A stretch of 7,708 bases of DNA from Gammaproteobacteria bacterium (GCA_030038645.1 JASHSR010000318.1:1-7708), one strand, 5' to 3'. Shown: positions 1-5,800, numbered from the stretch's first letter. The notes: generated by a model from the letters alone, not told the origin. A program made the numbers and translations.

Positions 1-186
1 CGGCCCGAAGATCAGCACATGGTCGAGCGCCTCGCCGCGCTGGCGCGCCGCGCTCACGAAGATCTCGAGCTGCCTCTTCACGTGCGCCTGGCCGATGTAC
101 TCCTCGAGGCGGCGCGGGCGAATGGCTCGCTCGATCGCCTCATCGTCCGGGCGGACGGCGGGGCTCACGACTCTCTCGGGTTCCAA
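1..186 (-). CDS. ruvB: RuvB, Holliday junction branch-migration helicase, N-terminal fragment
   Basis: RuvB is the hexameric AAA+ motor that, guided by RuvA, drives branch migration at Holliday junctions in the cytoplasm. Only the first 62 codons are in the window; the Walker A motif and the rest lie beyond base 1. The visible part has the family's N-terminal signature: AIRPRRLEEYIGQ (residues 21-33), then QLEIFVSAARQRGEALDHVLIFGP up to the window edge, where the GPPGxGKT loop would follow. I chose the TTG start at 186 because a GAGG Shine-Dalgarno at 199-196 lies 9 nt upstream and this start gives the usual length before the RuvB core. An in-frame GTG at 168 is the alternative. The gene follows ruvA by 11 nt and is surely in the same transcript. 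Family identity is secure; the start codon is moderately so. Confidence 0.94.
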   Translation of the reverse strand, partial: MEPERVVSPAVRPDDEAIERAIRPRRLEEYIGQAHVKRQLEIFVSAARQRGEALDHVLIFGP

Positions 187-195
187 ATGAGCGTA

Positions 196-199
196 CCTC
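196..199 (-). promoter_or_regulatory. Shine-Dalgarno of ruvB, overlapping the ruvA stop
   Basis: On the minus strand the sequence TGAGG combines the ruvA stop codon (TGA, 200-198) with a GAGG ribosome binding site 9 nt before the TTG start of ruvB. This supports the TTG start and suggests translational coupling between ruvA and ruvB. Confidence 0.7.
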
Positions 200-791
200 A
201 GTCTCGCGCGGCGCCCTGCAGGGCCCGCCGGATCAGCTCCTCGGTCGAGTGTGTACCGGGGCCCGCGGCTTTCAGCAAGCGGGTCGCCTCCGCGGGCTTG
301 TAGCCGAGCGCCACCAGGGCGTCGAACGCCTCACCCTCCGGACTCGCTGCCGGCGGCCGCGCGCCGCCCTGCGCGCCGTCTCCCTCGGCTGCGCCGAGCC
401 GGTCGCGCATCTCGACGATCAGCCGCTCCGCCGTCTTGCGGCCGATGCCGGGCACGCGCGTGAGCGCCGCGGCGTCCTGACCGCGAATGCAGAGCGCGAA
501 GGCCTCGACGGAGAGGCCGGAGAGCAGCGCGAGCGCGATCTTCGGCCCGACGCCCGAGACCTTGAGGAGGCTGCGGAACAGCCACCGCTCCTCCTCGGAC
601 CCGAACCCGTAGAGCACGTGAGCGTCCTCGCGCACGACGAGGTGCGTGAGCAGGCGCACCTCGTGGCCGACCGCCGGCAGGTGAAAGAACGTGGACATCG
701 GAGCCTCGAGCTCGTAGCCCACTCCGCCCACATCGATCGTGAGCTGCGGCGGGGTCTTCGAGGCGATGCGGCCCTGAAGCGAGCCGATCAT
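198..791 (-). CDS. ruvA: RuvA, Holliday junction recognition protein
   Basis: RuvA binds four-way junctions as a tetramer and loads the RuvB motor. The predicted protein has 197 residues, close to the usual ~200. Domain I (about 1-65) begins MIGSLQGRI and contains the VGGVGYELEAP stretch. Domain II carries two helix-hairpin-helix DNA-binding motifs: LLKVSGVGPKIALALL (75-90) and LTRVPGIGRKTAERL (110-124). A Gly/Ala-rich linker (about 133-152) leads to domain III (153-197, FDALVALGYKPAEATRLL), which contacts RuvB. The open frame continues upstream, but the ATG at 791 is chosen because it gives the conserved MIGSLxG N-terminus and has a GAGG site 8 nt upstream. The ruvC stop lies 10 nt upstream and the ruvB start 11 nt downstream, so the three genes form a tight operon. 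Confidence 0.97.
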   Translation of the reverse strand: MIGSLQGRIASKTPPQLTIDVGGVGYELEAPMSTFFHLPAVGHEVRLLTHLVVREDAHVLYGFGSEEERWLFRSLLKVSGVGPKIALALLSGLSVEAFALCIRGQDAAALTRVPGIGRKTAERLIVEMRDRLGAAEGDGAQGGARPPAASPEGEAFDALVALGYKPAEATRLLKAAGPGTHSTEELIRRALQGAARD

Positions 792-799
792 GCGGGCGG

Positions 800-803
800 C
801 CTC
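800..803 (-). promoter_or_regulatory. Shine-Dalgarno of ruvA, overlapping the ruvC stop
   Basis: The minus-strand sequence TGAGG holds both the ruvC stop (TGA, 804-802) and a GAGG site 8 nt before the ruvA ATG. The same arrangement recurs at the ruvA/ruvB junction, so translational coupling is likely along the cluster. Confidence 0.7.
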
Positions 804-1422
804 ATCCGTGCGGCCCGCCGAGCCCGCCGGCCGCGCCGGGCCCGCTGATCCCGCTCGCCCCGCCGAGCACGTGGCGCGAGTGCGCGTGACAGACCGCCAC
901 CGCGAGGGCGTCGGACGCATCGGCCGCGAGGCGCCCGGAGAGCCCGAGCAGCGCCCTCATCATGTGAGCCACCTGCCCCTTGTCCGCGCCGCCGAATCCC
1001 ACCACGGCCATCTTCACGGTGCGGGGCGCGTATTCAAACACGGAGGTGCCGCGGGGAACGGCGCTCAGCGCCGCGCCGCGCGCCTGCCCGAGCTTCAGGG
1101 CGCTGTCCGCGTTGCGATTCACGAATACCCGCTCCACGGCGACCTCGTCCGGCCGGTGCTTCGCGATGAGCTCCTCCACCGCCTCGAAAATGGCGCGCAG
1201 GCGCTGCGCGACGCTCGTGTCCTTCAGGACGATGCACCCGTGCGCGACGTGCGCCGCATCGGAGCCCCGGCACTCGATTAGACCGTAACCCGTGCGCCTC
1301 GACCCGGGATCGAGTCCCAGAATTCGAACGGACTCCCGGCTGCTCGGGGCGAGCCGCAGCGGCTCCGCAGCCGCCTCGCCCGGATCAAACGCCCGCCAGG
1401 AGCTCGCCCGCCGCTTCGGCAT
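802..1422 (-). CDS. ruvC: RuvC, Holliday junction resolvase (start uncertain)
   Basis: RuvC is the dimeric endonuclease that cuts Holliday junctions after RuvAB branch migration. The catalytic carboxylates are present: Asp in ILGLDPGS (residue 38 of the 206-residue frame), Glu in AVERVF (97), and Asp168 and Asp171 in ADASDALA. The signature NRNADSALKLGQARG and the VFEYAPR stretch are also intact. Counted from the valine codon at 1329, the first two acids become D7 and E66, exactly the E. coli numbering, so the usual protein would start there (175 aa). That codon is GTT, and no ATG, GTG or TTG lies between it and the upstream yebC stop. The coordinates given use the nearest canonical start, an ATG at 1422 that overlaps yebC by 38 nt and has a GGAG 11 nt upstream. 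This adds a 31-residue N-terminal extension. The C-terminal tail is Gly-rich (GGASGISGPGAAGGLGG). Function is secure; the start is not. Confidence 0.93.
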   Translation of the reverse strand: MPKRRASSWRAFDPGEAAAEPLRLAPSSRESVRILGLDPGSRRTGYGLIECRGSDAAHVAHGCIVLKDTSVAQRLRAIFEAVEELIAKHRPDEVAVERVFVNRNADSALKLGQARGAALSAVPRGTSVFEYAPRTVKMAVVGFGGADKGQVAHMMRALLGLSGRLAADASDALAVAVCHAHSRHVLGGASGISGPGAAGGLGGPHG

Positions 1423-1933
1423 TCGTATAGACGCTCCGCACGCCGTCGAGACTCCGCAGCGCCCGCAGCAGCTCCGCCATCTCGGCCGCCGCCTCGCCGG
1501 AAAGCTCCACCGTCACGGACGGGCGGCAGGTGACCTCGCTCGCGGCCGCCTCGCAGCCGGCGCGCGCAAGCCTCGCGCGCGCGGCCTCGAGCTCGGCGGG
1601 ATCCGTCAGCACCTCGACCGATCCATCCCCCCTCACGACAACGTCCTCCGCGCCCGCCTCCCAGGCGAGCCCGAGGCGGGAGTCGAGCCGTGCGCCCGCA
1701 GGGTACTCGAGCCGTCCCACCTCGTTGAAGAGGTAGGCGACCGACCCCGCGGCCCCCGGGTACCCGCCATGGCCCCGGAACGCTGCGCGAACCGCCGAGG
1801 CCGTCCGATCGGGGTCGTCGGTGAGACAGTCGACCAGCACCGCGGAATCGCCGGGGCCGTAGCCTTCGTATCGTACGCGGTACACAGGTTGAGGCCGGCA
1901 TCGGCGCCGCGCCGCGGCTCGAGCGCGTATCAT
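1385..1933 (-). CDS. yebC: YebC/TACO1-family protein lacking the N-terminal domain
   Basis: The 182-residue product matches the middle and C-terminal domains of YebC (about 240-250 aa in E. coli). Recognisable stretches are YEGYGPG (22-28), AVLVDCLTDD (31-40), GSVAYLFNEVG (63-73), EAGAEDVV (92-99), and SEVTCRPS near 132-139. Full-length YebC has about 85 further residues before YEGYGPG, beginning with a conserved GHSKW motif. Here only 21 residues precede it, and they are Arg/Ala-rich and not YebC-like. There is no room for the missing part: about 255 bp upstream would run deep into divergent relA, and no frame there resembles it. YebC proteins are annotated as transcription regulators and have been linked to translation of proline-rich sequences; whether this short form works is unknown. 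The frame is free of stops and keeps its motifs, which argues against a fresh pseudogene. The ATG at 1933 is the most upstream sensible start, and GTG at 1885 is an alternative. Confidence 0.8.
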   Translation of the reverse strand: MIRARAAARRRCRPQPVYRVRYEGYGPGDSAVLVDCLTDDPDRTASAVRAAFRGHGGYPGAAGSVAYLFNEVGRLEYPAGARLDSRLGLAWEAGAEDVVVRGDGSVEVLTDPAELEAARARLARAGCEAAASEVTCRPSVTVELSGEAAAEMAELLRALRSLDGVRSVYTNAEAAGELLAGV

Positions 1934-1942
1934 AGCGGCAAA

Positions 1943-4126
1943 GTGGGCTCCACGACACGCCTCGGACTGCCCGGCGCACGCGGGGCACCCGTGCAAACCG
2001 CTCAACTCTGCCCTCTGGAAATCCTGAGCTCGATCGCCGGCGTGCGCTCGGCCCTCGAGCACGCGCTGCTCTTGCCTCAGCCCTCGCTCGCCGAGGCGAG
2101 CGAGGCCGCCGAGCTGATCGGCACGCTGTCCTCCGACGCGGACCTCGCGAAGGCTGCGCTCCTGCTGCCGGCCGTCGGCCGTTCCGGGCTGACGGCCGAA
2201 GCCCTCTCGCGGCTCGTGGGGGCCGATGCCGCGCGCATCGCGACGGATCTCTCGCGCTTCGGCGAGCTCGGGCTGCCCGCAGGCTGGTCCCCGGCGCAGG
2301 GACTCGATGCGCACCAGGCCGAGAGCGTGCGCAAGATGCTGATCGCCGTGGTGAGCGATCCGCGGCTAGTGCTCGCGCGCCTCGCAATGGAGCTCGTGCG
2401 GCTGAGGCACGCGGCAGCGCTCGCGCCCCCCGACCGCGAGCGCGCGGCGCTCGCCGCACGCGCCGTCTTCGCACCGCTCGCCAACCGCCTCGGCGTCTGG
2501 CAGCTCAAATGGGAGCTCGAGGATCTCGCGTTCCGCTACCTGCAGCCCGAGGAGTACCGCCGGATCGCCGCCGCGCTCAACGAGACGCGCGCGGATCGGG
2601 AGCGCTACATCGAGTCCTTCTGCGCCCTGCTCCGCAGCGAGCTCGCGGCGGCCGGGATCGCCACGGAGGTCTACGGCCGTCCGAAGCACATCTACAGCAT
2701 CTATCGCAAGATGCAGCGCAAACAGCTTCCGTTCGGCCAGATCTTCGACATCCGCGCGGTGCGCATCATCGTCGAGTCGGTGAGCGACTGCTACGCCGCC
2801 CTCGGGCTGGTGCACGGCCGCTGGCCCTACATTGCGAGCGAGTTCGACGACTACATCGCAACGCCGAAGGGCAACCGCTACCGCTCCATCCACACGGCGA
2901 TCGTCGGCCCGAGCGGCCTCACCGTCGAGGTTCAGATCCGCACGCGCGAGATGCACCGCCATGCCGAGCTCGGCGTCGCGGCGCACTGGCAGTACAAGGA
3001 AGGCGGCGCGCGCGACCTAGGCTACGAGCGCAAGATCGAGGCCGTGCGGCGGCTGCTGCAGCCCCCCGAGGCGGACGCGGTCGCTGAGGCCGCCGAGGCC
3101 GACCGCGACTTCCTCGAGCGCATGCGCGCCGAGCTGTTCGCCGACCGCGTCTACGCGCTCACGCCGAAAGGCGAGGTGGTGGACCTGCCCCGCGGATCGA
3201 CGCCTCTCGATTTCGCGTATCACGTGCACAGCGACCTCGGCCACCGCTGCCGCGGCGCGAAGGTGAACGGCCGCATCGTTCCGCTCACCCACGCCTTGAG
3301 CAACGGCGAGGTCGTCGAGATCATCGCCGGCAAGCATCCGGCTCCGAGCCGCGACTGGCTCGCGCCCGAGCTCGGCTACCTCGCCTCCTCCCGCAGCCGC
3401 TCGAAGGTCCGCGCGTGGTTCCGGCGCCAGGACAGCGTCGACAACCGCGCCGCCGGCCGATCCATCGTCGAGCGCGAGCTCACCCGCGCGGGCGCGGGGC
3501 CCGATCTGCTCGCGGCCCTCGTGCAGGAGCTCGGAGCGCAGAACGCCGATGATCTGTACCAGCTGCTCGGCGAAGGCGCCGTCACCGCGACTCAGCTCTC
3601 TCAGGCCGTTGCGCGGCATCTGCATCGCGCGGCGCCGGAGCTCAAGCGCGCTCTGCGGCGGGCACCCGCGAGGCGCCGCAGCCCCGTCGAGATCGAGGGC
3701 GTCGGCGATCTGCCGATCACGCTCGCCCGGTGCTGCGCGCCCATTCGCCCGCAGCCCATCGTCGGCTACGTAACCGTCGGCCGCGGCGTCACCATCCACC
3801 TGCGAGGCTGCCCGAGCCTCGCCCGGATGCAGGCCTTGAAGCCGGAGCGCATCCTCGAGGTGGACTGGACGCACGGCGATGGAGAGCTGCTGACGGTCGA
3901 GCTGGCCGTCGCGGCGTACGACCGGCGGGGACTGGTGCGGGACCTCACGGACCTCATCACACAGGAGCACCTGAGCATCGAGGCGCTGAACACCACGACG
4001 GACCGCAGCGCCGGGACCGCTCACGTCGCCGTGCGCCTCGCCGTGCACGACCTCGAACAGCTGGCGCGGCTCACTCGGCGCTTCAAGGAGGTGCCGAACG
4101 TCCTCACGGTGCAACGGACACAGTGA
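1943..4126 (+). CDS. relA: RelA, ribosome-associated (p)ppGpp synthetase
   Basis: RelA makes the alarmone (p)ppGpp from ATP and GTP/GDP on ribosomes stalled by uncharged tRNA, triggering the stringent response. The 727-residue product has the whole long-RSH layout. The N-terminal HD region (about 25-195) is degenerate: AALLLPAV stands where hydrolases have the His-Asp pair, so hydrolase activity should be absent. The synthetase (about 230-355) has YGRPKHIYSIYRKM, the catalytic Asp269 (IFDIRAVRI) and Glu329 (EVQIRT), and EFDDY at 300-304, typical of monofunctional RelA rather than SpoT. It is followed by a TGS domain (402-463), a helical region, the conserved-Cys/zinc-finger domain (Cys597, Cys598, His619, Cys623) and a C-terminal ACT/RRM domain (about 648-727). 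E. coli RelA has 744 residues. The start is uncertain: GTG at 1943 is used here, and GTG at 1991 is an alternative with a 57-nt gap to the divergent yebC-like gene. A separate SpoT hydrolase must exist elsewhere. Confidence 0.96.
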   Translation: MGSTTRLGLPGARGAPVQTAQLCPLEILSSIAGVRSALEHALLLPQPSLAEASEAAELIGTLSSDADLAKAALLLPAVGRSGLTAEALSRLVGADAARIATDLSRFGELGLPAGWSPAQGLDAHQAESVRKMLIAVVSDPRLVLARLAMELVRLRHAAALAPPDRERAALAARAVFAPLANRLGVWQLKWELEDLAFRYLQPEEYRRIAAALNETRADRERYIESFCALLRSELAAAGIATEVYGRPKHIYSIYRKMQRKQLPFGQIFDIRAVRIIVESVSDCYAALGLVHGRWPYIASEFDDYIATPKGNRYRSIHTAIVGPSGLTVEVQIRTREMHRHAELGVAAHWQYKEGGARDLGYERKIEAVRRLLQPPEADAVAEAAEADRDFLERMRAELFADRVYALTPKGEVVDLPRGSTPLDFAYHVHSDLGHRCRGAKVNGRIVPLTHALSNGEVVEIIAGKHPAPSRDWLAPELGYLASSRSRSKVRAWFRRQDSVDNRAAGRSIVERELTRAGAGPDLLAALVQELGAQNADDLYQLLGEGAVTATQLSQAVARHLHRAAPELKRALRRAPARRRSPVEIEGVGDLPITLARCCAPIRPQPIVGYVTVGRGVTIHLRGCPSLARMQALKPERILEVDWTHGDGELLTVELAVAAYDRRGLVRDLTDLITQEHLSIEALNTTTDRSAGTAHVAVRLAVHDLEQLARLTRRFKEVPNVLTVQRTQ

Positions 4127-4131
4127 CACAA

Positions 4132-4152
4132 ATGCTGCATTGCAGCATGCAA
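4132..4152. repeat. Overlapping inverted repeats just after the relA stop
   Basis: ATGCTGCA (4132-4139) and TGCAGCAT (4141-4148) form a perfect inverted repeat around one base, only 5 nt past the relA stop. In RNA it could fold as a 7-bp stem with a 3-nt loop. A second pair, TTGCA (4140-4144) and TGCAA (4148-4152), overlaps it, so the two hairpins exclude each other. No T-run follows, so it is not a classical intrinsic terminator. It may be an operator, a 3'-end stabilising hairpin, or chance. The patch is AT-richer than its surroundings. Confidence 0.6.
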
Positions 4153-4237
4153 AGCCGTCCTGGACTGTGACTCCAAGCGTCGCGCCGAGCCGGGGCACAG
4201 GGTGTAGTGCGCGCCGGAGATCCGTTGAAGCGAGTCC

Positions 4238-4600
4238 ATGCGCGCGCTCCTCGCCGATCGCGATGAGAATCTGCTCGAAGCCGTGGCCTGTGGGCTGCGG
4301 CCGCTCGCCCTCGACGTTGCGACCACGAAGGCCCGCTGCATCGATCTGCTGCGCCCGAAGCGCTATGACCTGCTCATCGCCTGCGAGCGGCTCGAGGACG
4401 GCTCGGGCCTCGCGCTGCTCGGCGAGGCCGAGCGCCGCTGGCCGGCGATGCTGCGGGTGTTCGCCGTGGCGCCTCACCGCCTCGCGCTGCTCAAAGGGAG
4501 GCTCGTGCCCTTCAACCTCCACCGGACGATCGCCTATCCGGTCGACCCCGCCCACGTGCGGGAGCTGCTCACCCGGCGCGCGAGCCCTTGCGGAACTTGA
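4238..4600 (+). CDS. Degenerate response-regulator receiver-like protein
   Basis: I recognise no named gene. The 120-residue protein looks like a stand-alone CheY-type receiver fold. A first strand with acidic residues (RALLADRDEN, Asp7 and Asp9) is followed by the segment YDLLIACERLEDGSGLALL (43-61), which lines up with the YDLVLLDxRLPDGDGLxLL pattern of true receivers. A late strand RVFAVA (73-78) and the turn IAYPVDPAHV (98-107) match the usual xxxKPVDPxxL. The phosphoacceptor Asp is replaced by Cys49, the conserved Lys by Tyr100, and the second acid of the usual VDD by Arg8. It therefore probably cannot be phosphorylated, and would act by protein contact if functional. No output domain or membrane segment is visible. 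It follows relA by 111 nt on the same strand and could share its transcript. The ribosome binding site is weak (GAAG 7 nt upstream of the ATG). The fold call is by pattern only. Confidence 0.72.
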   Translation: MRALLADRDENLLEAVACGLRPLALDVATTKARCIDLLRPKRYDLLIACERLEDGSGLALLGEAERRWPAMLRVFAVAPHRLALLKGRLVPFNLHRTIAYPVDPAHVRELLTRRASPCGT

Positions 4601-4626
4601 CGCGCTGTGGTTCGTATAGCCGAGGT

Positions 4627-4641
4627 GCGCTCTACGAGCGC
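4627..4641. repeat. Perfect inverted repeat upstream of the DUF3096 gene
   Basis: GCGCTC (4627-4632) and GAGCGC (4636-4641) are separated by TAC, giving a possible 6-bp hairpin with a 3-nt loop. It lies between the receiver-like gene and the ribosome binding site of the small membrane protein. No T-run follows, so a terminator role is weakly supported. In an RNA leader the stem would end 6 nt before the Shine-Dalgarno stretch. Confidence 0.45.
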
Positions 4642-4647
4642 GATGTC

Positions 4648-4654
4648 AGAAAGG
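4648..4654 (+). promoter_or_regulatory. Ribosome binding site of the DUF3096-type gene
   Basis: AGAAAGG lies 8 nt before the ATG at 4663. It selects this start over an upstream in-frame ATG at 4588, which sits inside the end of the receiver-like gene and would place a non-hydrophobic extension before the first membrane helix. Confidence 0.6.
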
Positions 4655-4662
4655 CTCGAGCC

Positions 4663-4812
4663 ATGCACTTCACCGTCAGCATCGGACCGCTCATTGCCCT
4701 CATCGCCGGCATCCTGATCCTGATCATCCCCCGGCTCCTCAATTACATCGTCGCGATCTATCTGATCATCATCGGCATCGTCGGGCTGTGGCATCCGGGA
4801 GTGAGCGTCTAG
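4663..4812 (+). CDS. Small two-helix membrane protein, DUF3096 type
   Basis: The 49-residue product is almost wholly hydrophobic: one helix spans about residues 7-22 (IGPLIALIAGILILII) and a second about 26-42 (LNYIVAIYLIIIGIVGL), separated by a short PRLL turn. The order SIGPLIALIAGILIL, IPRLLNYIVAIYLIIIGI matches what I recall of DUF3096, a family of roughly 50-residue bacterial inner-membrane proteins of unknown function. It has no signal-peptide cleavage site and no polar catalytic residues. It has its own good ribosome binding site and follows the receiver-like gene by 62 nt. The downstream dehydratase gene converges on it with a 13-nt gap. Family identity rests on sequence memory; the two membrane segments are plain in the sequence. 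Confidence 0.85.
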   Translation: MHFTVSIGPLIALIAGILILIIPRLLNYIVAIYLIIIGIVGLWHPGVSV

Positions 4813-4830
4813 CGCGCGCCGGCGTCTAGC
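4805..4830. repeat. Short direct repeat at a convergent gene junction
   Basis: GCGTCTAGC occurs at 4805-4813 and again at 4822-4830, 17 bp apart. The first copy carries the TAG stop of the DUF3096 gene. The second, read on the minus strand, carries the TAG stop of the dehydratase gene. The bases between are almost entirely G and C. This may be a small duplication that set both gene ends, or chance. Confidence 0.5.
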
Positions 4831-5800
4831 CGGGCGCCGGGGGCTGTCCTGCGAGCCACGGCAGCCGATCCATGTCGACGTTGCCGCCGGAGAGGATCAC
4901 GCCGACCCGCCGGCCTGCGGCGGGCGGCGCCCGATCGAGCAGCGCGGCGACGGGAACGGCCGCCGAAGGCTCTATGACGATCTTCATGATCTCCCAGACG
5001 AGCCGCATCGCCCGGACGATCGCGTCCTCGCCCGCCGTGACGATATCGTCGACGTGAGCCTGGATCAGCGCGAAGCTCAGCTCCCCGAGCGAGCTGCGCA
5101 GGCCGTCGGCGATGGTCTGGGGATTGCCGCCTGAGATCAGCCGTCCCGCGCGAAGCGAGCGCTGCGCGTCGTCCGCCGCCGCGGGCTCGGCGCCGACGAC
5201 GCGGATGCCGGGGCGCAGCGCCTTGGCGGCGACTGCGACTCCGCTCAGCTGGCCGCCGCCGCCGACCGGGCAGACGATGACGTCGAGTTCCGGCGCCTCC
5301 TCGAGCAACTCGAGCGCCGAGGTGCCCTGGCCCGCGATGACGCTGAGATCGTTGTAGGGATGCACGAAGTGCGCGCCGGTCTCGGCCGCGATGCGCCGCG
5401 CCGTGCTCTCGCGCGACTCCTGGGTCGGCTCGCAGAGCGTCACGCGCCCGCCGTAGCGGGCGACGGCACTCTTCTTCACTTCCGCGGCGGTCGTGGGCAT
5501 CACGACGAACGCCGGAATGCCCCGGCTGCGCGCGGCGAGGGCCACGGCCGCTCCATGATTGCCCGAGGAATGCGTGACGACGCCGCGGGCCGCCTCCTCG
5601 CCGGTGAGCGAGAAGACGGCGTTGTGGGCGCCGCGAGCCTTGAACGCGCCCGTCCTCTGGAAGTTCTCGCATTTGAAATACAGCCGCGCGCCCGCGAGCT
5701 CATCGAGCGAGGAGCTGGTCATCACGGGAGTGCGACGGATGAAGGGGCGGATCCGCTCGTGCGCCTCGCGAATGTCCCGCAGGGTGAGATTCGGGATCAT
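4826..5800 (-). CDS. Serine racemase / threonine dehydratase family PLP enzyme
   Basis: This 324-residue fold-type II PLP enzyme is the length of catabolic (TdcB-like) dehydratases and eukaryotic serine racemases. It lacks the C-terminal ACT-type regulatory region of biosynthetic IlvA. The PLP lysine is Lys54 in TGAFKARGA. HSSGNHG (77-83) binds the substrate carboxylate, and GGGG (180-183) holds the PLP phosphate. SGGN (304-307) places the Ser that contacts the pyridine nitrogen. Two details resemble mammalian serine racemase: Ser79 matches the catalytic Ser84 of the human enzyme, and AEPAAADD (204-211) matches its metal-site segment around Glu210/Ala214/Asp216. Likely activities are deamination of L-threonine or L-serine, serine racemization, or 3-hydroxyaspartate dehydration; sequence alone does not decide. 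The ATG at 5800 gives the normal N-terminus (MIPNLTLRDIREA), with no strong ribosome binding site. It starts 28 nt after the lpd stop. Confidence 0.93.
   Translation of the reverse strand: MIPNLTLRDIREAHERIRPFIRRTPVMTSSSLDELAGARLYFKCENFQRTGAFKARGAHNAVFSLTGEEAARGVVTHSSGNHGAAVALAARSRGIPAFVVMPTTAAEVKKSAVARYGGRVTLCEPTQESRESTARRIAAETGAHFVHPYNDLSVIAGQGTSALELLEEAPELDVIVCPVGGGGQLSGVAVAAKALRPGIRVVGAEPAAADDAQRSLRAGRLISGGNPQTIADGLRSSLGELSFALIQAHVDDIVTAGEDAIVRAMRLVWEIMKIVIEPSAAVPVAALLDRAPPAAGRRVGVILSGGNVDMDRLPWLAGQPPAPG

Noticed and set aside
1292..1942. Extension of the relA frame upstream to 1292
   Set aside because: The frame is open, but these residues are antisense to ruvC and yebC and do not resemble RelA, and the full domain set is present from 1943.
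1278..2474. A 398-codon open frame on the minus strand
   Set aside because: It crosses ruvC/yebC and the relA start in another frame, has an Arg/Ala-rich composition typical of GC-rich shadow frames and no recognisable motif.
3017..4555. A 512-codon open frame antisense to relA and the receiver-like gene
   Set aside because: It is the reverse complement of clear RelA TGS/ACT coding sequence, with no domain signature of its own; long antisense frames are expected at this GC content.
4597..4620. TTGACG followed by TATAGC as a promoter for the DUF3096 gene
   Set aside because: The spacer is only 12 bp, too short for a sigma-70 promoter, and the first box overlaps the stop of the preceding gene.
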